Shown piece by piece: positions 7,296-14,481 of a DNA stretch of 31,389 nt. Position 1 is the first letter of the stretch. Every line of letters starts with the position of its first letter. The position numbers and the translations under genes were made by a program. The notes beneath the pieces are model-generated. The model was not told the origin of the DNA, searched no databases, and saw nothing but the letters and a program-made list of their open reading frames with translations. Source of the DNA: a virus; the IMG/VR virus record IMGVR_UViG_3300034096_000084, positions 1-31,389 of that record; one strand, given 5' to 3'.

Positions 7296-8474
7296 ATGAA
7301 AGAATATATTGACCGTCAGGTTGAGATTCGTAATCGTGCATGGAACGAAGCCAAGTCAATCTTGGATAAGGCCACCGCAGAGAAGCGTGACCTCTCAGCA
7401 GAAGAAAACCAAACCTACGAGCGCATCTCGAAGGAATTGGATGAGCGTGCACAGACCATCTCGAAACTTCGTGAAGACGAAGCTCGTGAACTGCGCATGG
7501 ATTCAGCAACCCGTGAAATCGCCGATCAGGTTCGTCCTGTAGCCGGTGTTCCAGCAAGCGATGACATCACAAATCTTCGTTCGTTGTTCACAGGTGAGAA
7601 GCGCACTCATTCATTTGAAAAGCGTGACATCTTGAAGTCAAGCACAGGTTCACCAGTACCAACATCGTTCTACGATCAGGTCATCATGCGAGCACGTTTG
7701 GTTGCTCCAGTACTTGAGACTTCAACTGTGTTGAACACAGCAGGTGGCGAAAACCTTCAGATTCCATCGTTGTCCACCTATTCGGTTGGCACCGTAACTG
7801 GCGAAGGTTCAGCAATCGGAGAATCCGATCCAGTATTCAACTCGTTCATCACCTTGAGCGCATTCAAGTTCAGCTTCATCACGCAGGTTTCAACCGAACT
7901 GCTTGAAGACTCTGGCGTTGACATGTTGTCATTCTTGGGTGACCAGGTTGGTAACGCACTCGGCTTTGCTGTTGGTTCGGCATTGACTGTTGGTTCAGGA
8001 ACCGATACCGCTAACGGCATCGTGACTGCATCAACTGTTGGTGGCACCGCAGGAACCGCAACAGCGTTCACCGCAGACAACCTCATCGATCTTGTCTACA
8101 GCCTTGATGGTGCAGCTCGTCTGCTCCCAGGTTGTGGTTTCATGATGAACGGGAAGTCAATCGGTCAGGTTCGAAAGCTCAAGGACACAGCCGGGAACTT
8201 CGTTTTCGCGCCGAGTTTGTCAGCTGACGCACGAGACATGCTGCTTGGAAAACCAATCTACGAAAACCCTTCAATGGCTGACGTAGCATCAGGAACCAAG
8301 TCGGTTATCTTCGGTCACCTACCTTCGTACTTTGTACGCACGGTTGGCGGATTGCGTTTGGATCGTTCAGACGATTACGCATTCAACCAAGGCTTAATTT
8401 CTTTCCGCGCGACATTCCGCGTTGACGGAGATTTGCCACAAACCAGCCACATTAAGCACCTCCTCCAGCCATAA
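7296..8474 (+). CDS. Major capsid protein, HK97 fold
   Basis: A 392-residue capsid protein (Phage_capsid family). Residues 1-85 are highly charged and helical, corresponding to the delta/scaffold domain that the S78 protease removes in HK97-like phages. The mature shell protein probably begins around residues 100-120, where Ser-Ser-Thr-Gly-Ser-Pro-Val-Pro-Thr-Ser-Phe marks the usual N-arm. The stretch around Glu-Gly-Ser-Ala-Ile-Gly-Glu-Ser-Asp-Pro (about 169-178) and the SxELLEDSGVDM segment after it are typical of the E-loop to spine-helix region. It has the best ribosome-binding site in the head cluster and is followed by a strong terminator, both fitting high expression. Confidence 0.95.
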   Translation: MKEYIDRQVEIRNRAWNEAKSILDKATAEKRDLSAEENQTYERISKELDERAQTISKLREDEARELRMDSATREIADQVRPVAGVPASDDITNLRSLFTGEKRTHSFEKRDILKSSTGSPVPTSFYDQVIMRARLVAPVLETSTVLNTAGGENLQIPSLSTYSVGTVTGEGSAIGESDPVFNSFITLSAFKFSFITQVSTELLEDSGVDMLSFLGDQVGNALGFAVGSALTVGSGTDTANGIVTASTVGGTAGTATAFTADNLIDLVYSLDGAARLLPGCGFMMNGKSIGQVRKLKDTAGNFVFAPSLSADARDMLLGKPIYENPSMADVASGTKSVIFGHLPSYFVRTVGGLRLDRSDDYAFNQGLISFRATFRVDGDLPQTSHIKHLLQP

Positions 8475-8492
8475 TTGGTTTGAGGTAGTGCA

Positions 8493-8510
8493 ACCGATAG
8501 CAATATCGGT
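8493..8510 (+). other. Hairpin with GNRA loop after the capsid gene
   Basis: ACCGATA (8493-8499), loop GCAA (8500-8503) and TATCGGT (8504-8510) form a perfect 7-bp stem closed by a GNRA-type loop. It lies 19 bases after the capsid stop and just before a stronger terminator hairpin. It could protect the 3' end of capsid mRNA. There is no T-run of its own. Confidence 0.55.
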
Positions 8511-8517
8511 GTAAGTT

Positions 8518-8562
8518 TGAGGGTAGGTCGAACACGCAGGGCGACCTACCCTCATTCATTTT
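8518..8562 (+). terminator. Rho-independent terminator after the major capsid gene
   Basis: TGAGGGTAGGTCG at 8518-8530 pairs perfectly with its complement at 8542-8554: 13 bp with an 11-base loop. T-rich sequence (TTCATTTT) follows at 8555-8562. This is the clearest intrinsic terminator in the window, and it would end or attenuate transcription between the capsid gene and the sugar-modification genes. Confidence 0.8.
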
Positions 8563-8590
8563 CACCCTGCGACCTGCGAAGGAGAAGACG

Positions 8591-9901
8591 GTGCCGAATG
8601 CTCGTCATAATCAAAAACACACCGGTAGAACTACCAGACCTGGAAGCAGAGATATTGCTCCGCTGGGGAGTAGCCAACTTGCCAGAGCAAGCAGACCTTC
8701 CTCTGCCGAATCGTTACGAATCCTCTGGTACTCGAACGCCCCGTTCGCCCCAACAGGGTACGGAACCCAAACAGCGCAAGTCGTCCAAAGGCTCATCAAA
8801 CAAAAACACGAAGTAGCCATCCATGCGATGTACGGCATTGAGGGCATGGCTTCTATTTGGAATGGGATAAAACTTTACCCAAGAGGGATGTCACCATATT
8901 CCGATGATGTGCTTGTTGCACATTGGATGGATTGGGCGAATGGCAATCGTGATATTCCTGCGATGTTGATGACGTTGTTTGATGTGTGGGTGTTGAAGTC
9001 ACCATCGTTGGATCAGGTTCCGAATATCGCTTCGTGGGTTCCTATCGATCATGCTCCTTGTCCACCAGAGGTGGTGTCGTGGTGTAAGCGTCCGAATGTG
9101 AAACCGATTGCGATGTCTAAGTTTGGTTTGGACATGTTGCAGAATGCGGGTGTTGATGCGATGTATGCGCCTCATGCGTTTGAGGATGTGTTTGTTCCTA
9201 CACACAAGTTAAACAATGGTCGTGGTGAGTTCACCGGCAGACAGCTCATGGAAGTTGATGAGGACAGGTTTGTTGTGATGATGAACGCTGCGAACAAAGG
9301 TCAGAACCCTTCACGCAAGTCCTTCGGTGAGAACATTCTGGCGTTCGCTATCTTCGCTCAAGACCGTCCTGATGCTTTGTTGTATCTACACACGGAGCGG
9401 GATGGTGCGATGGGTGGTATCAATCTCGTTCATCTGCTGGAGGCGTGTGGCGTGAAGAAGGAGCAATACAAGATTGTTGACCCTTACGCCTATCGGACTG
9501 GTTTCCCGCAGCAGGCGTTGGCTGCGTTGTACACCGCTTCGGATGTGCTGTTGGCTTGCTCGATGGGTGAGGGTTTCGGTATCCCTGTTATCGAGGCTCA
9601 GGCCTGCGGTACACGGGTCATCGTTTCTGACTACACCGCTCAGCCTGAGTTGGTTGGGGTTGGGTCAGCTGTGGCGATTCAACCGTTCTGGGATAGCCAT
9701 CAGAAGTCATGGTTCTGCACCCCATCCGTACCATCCATCGTAGAGGCTCTGATTGAGGCCTACGAAGCCCCTAGAGGCACGTCAGACGAGGCTGTGGCCT
9801 TTGCTGACCAATACCGAGCAGACAAGGTTTATGACGCTTACTGGAAACCAATCATGAAGGAGTTGTCGGAATGGTGCCAGTCATCATCGTCCCCGTCCTA
9901 A
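8591..9901 (+). CDS. Glycosyltransferase, GT-B fold (GT4-like)
   Basis: Up to 436 residues. The recognisable enzyme begins near residue 42, where LRILWYSNAPFAPTGYG forms the first Rossmann strand and the Gly loop. The C-terminal half has the sugar-nucleotide site EGFGIPVIEA with E327 and E335 (the EX7E motif of GT4 enzymes), followed by an Ala-Cys-Gly-Thr segment. It should transfer a sugar from an activated donor to an acceptor; a virion protein is the likely acceptor because the gene lies next to the capsid gene. The only usual start before the core is GTG 8591, which makes the first 40 residues the out-of-frame reading of another ORF. The next ATG (8828) would remove the first strand. Start assignment is therefore uncertain. 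Confidence 0.85.
   Translation: MPNARHNQKHTGRTTRPGSRDIAPLGSSQLARASRPSSAESLRILWYSNAPFAPTGYGTQTAQVVQRLIKQKHEVAIHAMYGIEGMASIWNGIKLYPRGMSPYSDDVLVAHWMDWANGNRDIPAMLMTLFDVWVLKSPSLDQVPNIASWVPIDHAPCPPEVVSWCKRPNVKPIAMSKFGLDMLQNAGVDAMYAPHAFEDVFVPTHKLNNGRGEFTGRQLMEVDEDRFVVMMNAANKGQNPSRKSFGENILAFAIFAQDRPDALLYLHTERDGAMGGINLVHLLEACGVKKEQYKIVDPYAYRTGFPQQALAALYTASDVLLACSMGEGFGIPVIEAQACGTRVIVSDYTAQPELVGVGSAVAIQPFWDSHQKSWFCTPSVPSIVEALIEAYEAPRGTSDEAVAFADQYRADKVYDAYWKPIMKELSEWCQSSSSPS
8598..8816 (+). CDS. Small protein overlapping the glycosyltransferase 5' end
   Basis: A 72-residue ORF whose first ~40 residues look like a real acidic protein (MLVIIKNTPVELPDLEAEI, then a Leu/Trp-rich helix), whereas the same DNA read in the glycosyltransferase frame gives basic, low-complexity sequence. 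AAGGAG at 8579-8584 lies 13 bases before ATG 8598, somewhat far, and 6 bases before the GTG 8591 of the other frame. The last ~30 residues are Ser/Lys-rich and overlap true glycosyltransferase sequence, so this end may be fortuitous. It may instead be the genuine N-terminus of the glycosyltransferase, joined by a frameshift (see findings). Confidence 0.5.
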   Translation: MLVIIKNTPVELPDLEAEILLRWGVANLPEQADLPLPNRYESSGTRTPRSPQQGTEPKQRKSSKGSSNKNTK

Positions 9902-10536
9902 ACAGGTATGACCTACTAGAACGCTGCTTGCAGTCCATCGACTATCCGGTGGAAACACTCATCGTCATCGACAATGGTGGTCAGTCCACGTTGCATGATT
10001 GGCCTTGGGTGATTGATCGTCGCCATGTCAAGAACTATCACGTCTGGTCAATGCCCACGAACCTCGGTGTCGCTCCATCATGGAACCTCGGCATCAAAGC
10101 AACACCTCACGCTGAAGGCTGGATCATCCTGAACTCTGATGCGTTCTTTGAGCCTGGACAGTTAGAAGTTTTCTACAAAGATTGCAAATCTGATTCGGTG
10201 ACATTAACTGAGGCTCAGCCTGGTTGGTCTTGTGCGTGGATTGGGTCTGAGGTGATTGCCAAGGTTGGGTTGTTTTCGGAATGTTATGTTCCCGCCTACT
10301 TCGAGGACAACGATTTTCAGGAACGAGCGCAACGGCTCAACGTGCAGTTCTGGACTTCTGACGCTGGGATAGTCCACGACAATTCGTCTACGCTTTTATC
10401 AGCACCAGAGTTACAAGAAAAGAATGCAAAAAGTTTTTCTGCCAATGGTGCGCTTCATGCGATGCGTTGGCAGTCAGGTCTTCCCGATGCGGGTCATTGG
10501 GATTTAACACGAAGGAGAGAATTGGGATGGGATTGA
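9871..10536 (+). CDS. Glycosyltransferase family 2
   Basis: A 221-residue GT-A-fold enzyme. It opens with the strand VPVIIVPVLNRYDLLERCLQ, has NLGVAPSWNLGI near residues 64-75 and a metal-binding Asn-Ser-Asp (N88-D90, the DxD equivalent) in ILNSDAFFEPG. Downstream are an acceptor-side Tyr-Phe-Glu-Asp-Asn-Asp (about 146-151) and a His-Asp near 171. GT2 proteins add sugars from nucleotide donors. It overlaps the previous gene by 31 bases and has an AAGGAG about 8 bases before ATG 9871. With its neighbours it forms a compact modification cassette. Confidence 0.88.
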   Translation: MVPVIIVPVLNRYDLLERCLQSIDYPVETLIVIDNGGQSTLHDWPWVIDRRHVKNYHVWSMPTNLGVAPSWNLGIKATPHAEGWIILNSDAFFEPGQLEVFYKDCKSDSVTLTEAQPGWSCAWIGSEVIAKVGLFSECYVPAYFEDNDFQERAQRLNVQFWTSDAGIVHDNSSTLLSAPELQEKNAKSFSANGALHAMRWQSGLPDAGHWDLTRRRELGWD

Positions 10537-11195
10537 AAGAACACTATGACCCGATGGACGACTACGAGAATCTGCATGAAGGAGAGACCATCTATGTTCT
10601 CGGCTCAGGGGCAACACTCGACTATCTGACACCAGACTTCTTTGACGACAAGCTGACCATCGCAGTCAACTTCGTTGGCTCAGTATTTGGGTTGAAGGGT
10701 TACTACTGTTTCAGCCACTATCACGAAGACGCTCAGCATGAGGCGAAACGTGAGGACTGTATTGGTGCCTTTACCCCTGAGCGTGAGCATGGTACTGATG
10801 GGGTGTTTGCTGGATGTTCAGGGAATCTGACCACGTTCGGTACTCGCACCGGCAGACCAGGCACATCCTTTGACCCTCACGATAAAGATTGGCCTGTGCT
10901 GTCAGGGCAGTTGACTATTGGCTCGTCAAGCATTCATGGGGCGATGCACTTGGCAGCGCACATGGGAGCGAAGTTCATTGTCTTGGTTGGGGCTGACTGT
11001 GGTTCGCTTGGTGGTCGTGACAGGGTTGATGGGTATGTGCCAGGTGATTCCCATTGGGCTTTATACGAGATGCACCTTCGAGCGATGAAGCAACGGTTGT
11101 GGGATGTGTACTCATGTCAGGTGTATTCGTTGAACCCTTTTGTGAACTATTCCCTTGAGGGTGTTCAGTATCGTGGCTTCTCTTCAATCAACTAG
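10527..11195 (+). CDS. DUF115/MptE-like protein of the glycosylation cassette
   Basis: A 222-residue protein. ETIYVLGSGATLDYL (residues 20-34) is a nucleotide-binding-like strand and Gly loop. Later, GSSSIHGAMHLAAHMGAKFIVLVGADCG (about 132-159, shown here only as the start and end of the segment) matches the plan of DUF115/MptE-type proteins, where a helix leads into a strand ending in Gly-x-Asp. Proteins of this group occur with sugar-transfer genes, including flagellin glycosylation, so I infer a role in making or attaching the glycan. ATG 10527 is chosen over upstream starts because AAGGAG at 10512-10517 lies nine bases before it. It overlaps the GT2 gene by 10 bases. Confidence 0.6.
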   Translation: MGLKEHYDPMDDYENLHEGETIYVLGSGATLDYLTPDFFDDKLTIAVNFVGSVFGLKGYYCFSHYHEDAQHEAKREDCIGAFTPEREHGTDGVFAGCSGNLTTFGTRTGRPGTSFDPHDKDWPVLSGQLTIGSSSIHGAMHLAAHMGAKFIVLVGADCGSLGGRDRVDGYVPGDSHWALYEMHLRAMKQRLWDVYSCQVYSLNPFVNYSLEGVQYRGFSSIN

Positions 11196-11207
11196 AATCG
11201 GAACACC

Positions 11208-11834
11208 ATGACGATCACCAATGGCTACGCAACACGCAACCAAGTCAAAGCAGCTCTCCGCATCGGCACGGCTGATACCTTTGACGACGACTTGATTGAT
11301 AATTGTGTTGGGGCAGCGTCACGTCTAATTGATGGTTATTGCAACCGAAAGTTTTGGCAGAACGGCACAGCAGAGGCACGAGTCTTCCAAGCAGAAGATT
11401 CCTTCTACTGCTCGATTGATGACATCGCTGGAACAGCGTTGACATTGAGAAGTTCTACTCAGGCTGACGGAACTTTTGACTTGACATGGAAAGTATCTGA
11501 CTACCAGTTGGAACCGTTGAACGGCAACCTTGATGGGTTGACATGGAGCTATGACAAGATTCGTGCTGTTGGCGACTACCTGTTTCCAACGGTCAATGCG
11601 AACTATGGTGAGCAGGCTTTGGTTCAGGTGACTGCCATCTTCGGTTGGCCTTCGGTGCCGGAGCCAATTACGCAAGCCACAATCATTCAGGCTTCACGCA
11701 TCTTCAAACGCTACGACTCTCCGCTCGGTGTGGCTGGCTTCGGTGACTTGGGTGCGATTCGTGTGTCTCGCTTCCTTGACCCTGATATGGCTCAGCTAGT
11801 CGAGCCGTATCGTCGTATGCGGATATTTGCATGA
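11208..11834 (+). CDS. Head-tail connector protein (gp6-like)
   Basis: A 208-residue protein beginning with a helical DNA-packaging-connector pattern: ATRNQVKAALRI, then Asp-Asp-Asp-Leu-Ile-Asp-Asn-Cys-Val-x-Ala-Ala-Ser-Arg-Leu-Ile-Asp and CNRKFW. This is the usual signature of HK97 gp6/Phage_connect-type proteins with an added beta domain. It would form a ring below the portal, closing the head and receiving the tail. It resumes the normal head-to-tail gene order after the sugar cassette, and its stop overlaps the next gene as ATGA. Confidence 0.8.
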   Translation: MTITNGYATRNQVKAALRIGTADTFDDDLIDNCVGAASRLIDGYCNRKFWQNGTAEARVFQAEDSFYCSIDDIAGTALTLRSSTQADGTFDLTWKVSDYQLEPLNGNLDGLTWSYDKIRAVGDYLFPTVNANYGEQALVQVTAIFGWPSVPEPITQATIIQASRIFKRYDSPLGVAGFGDLGAIRVSRFLDPDMAQLVEPYRRMRIFA

Positions 11835-12238
11835 GTTACTCAGTCACAGACATCAAGACTGGTCTCGCTAACGCTTTAAGAACGATTCCAGGTCTTAGGG
11901 CTTACGCTCAGCAACCAGACAATCTGAACGCCCCGTTCGCTTGGCCTATGTTGGATTCAATCACCTACAACGGGGCGATGCGTGGTGGGTTAGTCACTCA
12001 TATTTTCGTTGTGTCTGTGGTTGTTGGTAGGTCTGCGGAACGTACAGCCCAGACTGCCTTGGATGGGTACCTGTCTTATGAGGGTTCGACTTCGGTTCGT
12101 GCAGCGTTGGAAGCTGACCGGTCTTTGGGTGGTGTGGTGCAGAATCTTTTGGTTGAGTCTGCCTCGAATATCTCCACGATGGATGGCAACGATGCAACCT
12201 ATTTGATGGTTGACTTCCGTGTGGTGGTGTACGCTTAG
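11831..12238 (+). CDS. Tail terminator/completion-like protein
   Basis: A 135-residue protein with an N-terminal helix (Asp-Ile-Lys-Thr-Gly-Leu-Ala-Asn-Ala-Leu), Ile-Pro-Gly-Leu and then alternating strands ending in MVDFRVVVYA. The plan fits small siphovirus proteins encoded just before the tail tube that cap the tail or join it to the head. Assignment rests on size, fold pattern and order: connector, this gene, tail tube. It starts in an ATGA overlap with the connector. Confidence 0.6.
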   Translation: MSYSVTDIKTGLANALRTIPGLRAYAQQPDNLNAPFAWPMLDSITYNGAMRGGLVTHIFVVSVVVGRSAERTAQTALDGYLSYEGSTSVRAALEADRSLGGVVQNLLVESASNISTMDGNDATYLMVDFRVVVYA

Positions 12239-12242
12239 TCTG

Positions 12243-12272
12243 TTGAATTGCTGTCCTGCTGGCGTGTATAGT
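12243..12272 (+). promoter_or_regulatory. Possible promoter before the tail tube gene
   Basis: TTGAAT (12243-12248) and TATAGT (12267-12272) are separated by 18 bases and lie in the 79-bp gap before the major tail protein. The match to a sigma-70-like promoter is fair. Tail tube protein is needed in many copies, so a dedicated promoter would make sense. No transcript evidence is available. Confidence 0.4.
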
Positions 12273-12317
12273 TTCTATTAGTAAATCTTCGAGTGCCGTG
12301 AGGCAGGAGTATCAAAT

Positions 12318-12743
12318 ATGGCAAAGCAAGTTCTCACAAACGTAGCGGTCACCTTCGGCACAGCGAACAGCGACATTTCCAATTATGTAGCTTCAATTAC
12401 ATTGGACTTGACCAAGGCTGAAGTTGCAACAACTAGTTTCGGTTCGGGTGGTGCAGTTACTCGCATCGCAGGTCTTGCAGACAACTCGATCACACTTGAG
12501 TTGCATCAGGATTATCCAACGATTGAAAAGTTGTTCTATGACGCTTGGGCTGCGGGTACTGCTGTACCTATGACAGTCAAGCCAAACGGAACTGCTGCTG
12601 CTTCAAGCACCAATCCACAGTATGCGTTTAACGTTCTGCCACTAACTTGGCAAAGCGTGAACGGTGCTGTAGGCGACATCGCCACAGCGTCAATCACTTA
12701 TCCCATCGACGGCAACGTAACCAAGACTGGTACTGGCGCATAA
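12318..12743 (+). CDS. Major tail (tube) protein
   Basis: A 141-residue beta-rich protein: VAVTFGTANSDISNYVASI at the start, a central Asp-Asn-Ser-Ile-Thr-Leu-Glu-Leu-His-Gln-Asp segment (about residues 55-65), and Ala-Ser-Ile-Thr-Tyr-Pro-Ile-Asp-Gly near the end. This matches the tube-protein fold (paired sheets with a long loop) in siphoviruses. It lies immediately before the tail assembly chaperone, which is the conserved order. AGGAG about nine bases before ATG 12318 is a good ribosome-binding site. Confidence 0.82.
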   Translation: MAKQVLTNVAVTFGTANSDISNYVASITLDLTKAEVATTSFGSGGAVTRIAGLADNSITLELHQDYPTIEKLFYDAWAAGTAVPMTVKPNGTAAASSTNPQYAFNVLPLTWQSVNGAVGDIATASITYPIDGNVTKTGTGA

Positions 12744-12779
12744 TTTTCTTTAAGTAACCCTTAACCCTGCGGAGGAAAA

Positions 12780-13070
12780 ATGAAGATAGCACTAGAAGTC
12801 ACATCGGCTTTGGATCAGAAGACTCGCACAGTTATTGCTGCGTTTCCTGACTTCATCGCTTTTGAAAATAAGTTCAACCGAAGTGTCGCAAAGTTTGAAG
12901 CAGAACTAACGCTTACAGACTTGGCTTTTATTGGTTGGCATTCTGAGTATCGTCAAAAGAAGACGGGCTTGGATTTTGATTCTTGGATTAACGACGTTGA
13001 GTCTTTATCGATTGGTGATGCTGATCAAGCTGTGATCGTCCCTTTGGAGATCAGTCAGCCCATTGGATGA
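12780..13070 (+). CDS. Tail assembly chaperone, short form (gpG-like)
   Basis: A 96-residue mostly helical protein with the usual chaperone pattern: a central Phe-x-x-Phe-Glu-x-x-Phe (about residues 25-32), then Leu-Thr-Asp-Leu-Ala-Phe-Ile-Gly-Trp. In siphoviruses this protein coats the tape measure while the tail tube assembles. It lies between tail tube and tape measure genes, as expected. GGAGG shortly before ATG 12780 gives strong initiation. A -1 frameshift near its end gives a longer form (separate entry). Confidence 0.85.
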   Translation: MKIALEVTSALDQKTRTVIAAFPDFIAFENKFNRSVAKFEAELTLTDLAFIGWHSEYRQKKTGLDFDSWINDVESLSIGDADQAVIVPLEISQPIG

Positions 13071-13189
13071 TTGCTTACCTGTCTGTTGAGACAGGTATCG
13101 CCCCTTCAATTTTGCTGACAGAATCACCTCGAATGATTTTTACGATGTTTGCTTATTTGCGTTGGAGAGCAATTCATCTGAACAGGTAG
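12780..13189 (+). CDS. Tail assembly chaperone, -1 frameshift form (gpGT-like)
   Basis: The heptamer CCCTTTG at 13040-13046 is in phase as C-CCT-TTG (codons 88-89 of the short form). A -1 slip there enters a frame open from 13025 to TAG at 13187-13189, giving a protein of about 136 residues ending with a domain that begins Trp-Met-Ile-Ala-Tyr-Leu-Ser-Val-Glu-Thr-Gly. Ribosomal frameshifting between G and GT forms is a conserved feature of long-tailed phages. The extension shows the helical pattern and Glu-Thr-Gly typical of the T part. An independent start at ATG 13067 is possible but has no clear ribosome-binding site. Confidence 0.78.
13040..13046 (+). promoter_or_regulatory. Slippery heptamer for -1 frameshift
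   Basis: CCCTTTG fits the X-XXY-YYZ form in the zero frame of the chaperone gene. The destination frame has its last upstream stop at 13022-13024 and the zero-frame stop is at 13068-13070, so a slip must occur in a window of about 45 bases. This is the only heptamer of the right form that I see in it. Confidence 0.75.
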
Positions 13190-13198
13190 TCTGTTGTT

Positions 13199-13720
13199 AT
13201 GGCGCAAGCAATAGGTAGAGCAGGACAAGTAACAATCACCGGTGGCAACGATGCCATCCAGATTGTTGGTATTGCAAAGTTCTTGCGTGAGGCTTCTAAA
13301 GCCAATGAAAACTTTGATAAAGAGATGCGTAAGGCATCCCGCCAGGTGGCAGCGAATATAATCATCAAGGCTAAGGCTGAGGCTGCGACTGTGACTCGTT
13401 CTCGTCAAGCGATTCAGGTGATGAGAGGAATGAAGGCAAGGTCTGACCGTATCCCTACGGCTTCTCTTAGCCATAAATCGCCATTCATTTCTAAGTCCAA
13501 CCCAAGCAAGAACCGCAAGAAACCCGTGACCAGAGGCGACGTGTTCTTTGGTGCCGAGTTTGGTGGTGGGGCTAGACCAACAACAAGGCAATTCTTGAGG
13601 CATCGTTATAGGTCTGGTTATTTCTTTTGGCCTGCTGTCCGTAAGGAAAAAGAGAATATCGCTAGGGAGTATTTGGACGCTATTCAGAACGTGTTGAACA
13701 CCCTCAAAGATAAGGCTTGA
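13199..13720 (+). CDS. HK97 gp10-like tail or head-tail joining protein
   Basis: A 173-residue basic protein. The N-terminal half has helices with a Phe-Leu-Arg-Glu and a Lys/Arg/Ala-rich stretch. The C-terminal part has FFGAEFGGGARPTTRQF followed by His-Arg-x-x-x-Gly-Tyr-Phe-Phe-Trp-Pro-Ala, then a helix. A Glu-Phe-Gly turn followed by an aromatic-Pro-Ala and a final helix is the plan of HK97 gp10 family proteins, which act in tail completion. Its place after the chaperone is slightly later than usual for that family, so the assignment is moderate. Confidence 0.6.
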   Translation: MAQAIGRAGQVTITGGNDAIQIVGIAKFLREASKANENFDKEMRKASRQVAANIIIKAKAEAATVTRSRQAIQVMRGMKARSDRIPTASLSHKSPFISKSNPSKNRKKPVTRGDVFFGAEFGGGARPTTRQFLRHRYRSGYFFWPAVRKEKENIAREYLDAIQNVLNTLKDKA

Positions 13721-13761
13721 CTTCGGCTAGGTTTCCTGTACCCTTCTAGGTAGGAGGGGTT

Positions 13762-14472
13762 ATGGCAGTTCTGTTTAAGGATGTGAAGTCTATTTATCCG
13801 AAGCGGTTCGCTTCGTCTTGGGAACAACTCAAAGAGCTGTTGTCGTTCCATGAGGAGAACGCTGTCAAGGCTACGGGTGCGTTGTGGTCTCCGGTTGAGT
13901 ACGACCAGGGTACGACTCGTGGTAACCGTAATGTGCGCTTTGTTGAGGCGTTGGTTGTTGACATGGACGGTGAAGCGTTTGATGAGGCACGGCTTGATGG
14001 GTTGGAATGGTTTGCGTATTCGACTTATTCGCATCGCTTAGATGATCCTCACTATCACCTTGTTTTGCCGTTAGCGGAGAAGGTGCCTGCTTCGTTGTGG
14101 CGTGTGGTGTGGCAGGAGTTGCATGAGCGAATCAACCTGCGTGGTGATGAGGCAACCAAAGACCCTGCTCGTATTTTCTATCTACCTCAACATGCACCGG
14201 ATCAGCCGTTTGAGTTCCATGAGGGTCATGGTGCGCTGTTGGATTCATCATTCAGGTTGGATGTTGAACCTGTCATCAATCCTGTGTCGCCTCGCTCGAA
14301 GCAGGTGCGTCAACCTCGTCAGCGTCGTGCTGGTGCAGAGATATTGTCTGAGGCTTGGTGGAATGAGCCTGTAGATATTTCTCGTTGGGATGGCCTGTCG
14401 GGGAAGGCTTTGTATTCTGCGATGCTTGACGAGTTTGTTGCTTTGCGGAATAGGCTGTCTGTTATTGAGTAG
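13762..14472 (+). CDS. Archaeo-eukaryotic-primase-like protein within the tail operon
   Basis: A 236-residue protein with the pattern of AEP-type replication proteins of plasmids and phages. ALVVDMDG has D67-x-D69 (motif I, metal binding). FAYSTYSHR (about residues 84-92) is followed by HYHLVLPLAEKVP (97-109), the motif II region with H97/H99. Residues 134-142 read DPARIFYLP, a common closing motif of this group. The last ~60 residues are basic and then helical. Such proteins make primers or start replication. It has a strong ribosome-binding site (TAGGAGGGG before ATG 13762). The position between tail chaperone/gp10-like genes and the tape measure is unexpected, and the genome carries another PrimPol at 29433. 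Activity and role are unknown. Confidence 0.7.
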   Translation: MAVLFKDVKSIYPKRFASSWEQLKELLSFHEENAVKATGALWSPVEYDQGTTRGNRNVRFVEALVVDMDGEAFDEARLDGLEWFAYSTYSHRLDDPHYHLVLPLAEKVPASLWRVVWQELHERINLRGDEATKDPARIFYLPQHAPDQPFEFHEGHGALLDSSFRLDVEPVINPVSPRSKQVRQPRQRRAGAEILSEAWWNEPVDISRWDGLSGKALYSAMLDEFVALRNRLSVIE

Positions 14473-14481
14473 AATCTTCGC

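Noticed and set aside
8611-8624. CAAAAAC within the small ORF as a frameshift site for the glycosyltransferase
   Set aside because: The first three bases are not identical, so it does not fit X-XXY-YYZ; the second copy near 8805 is too late to include the conserved core.
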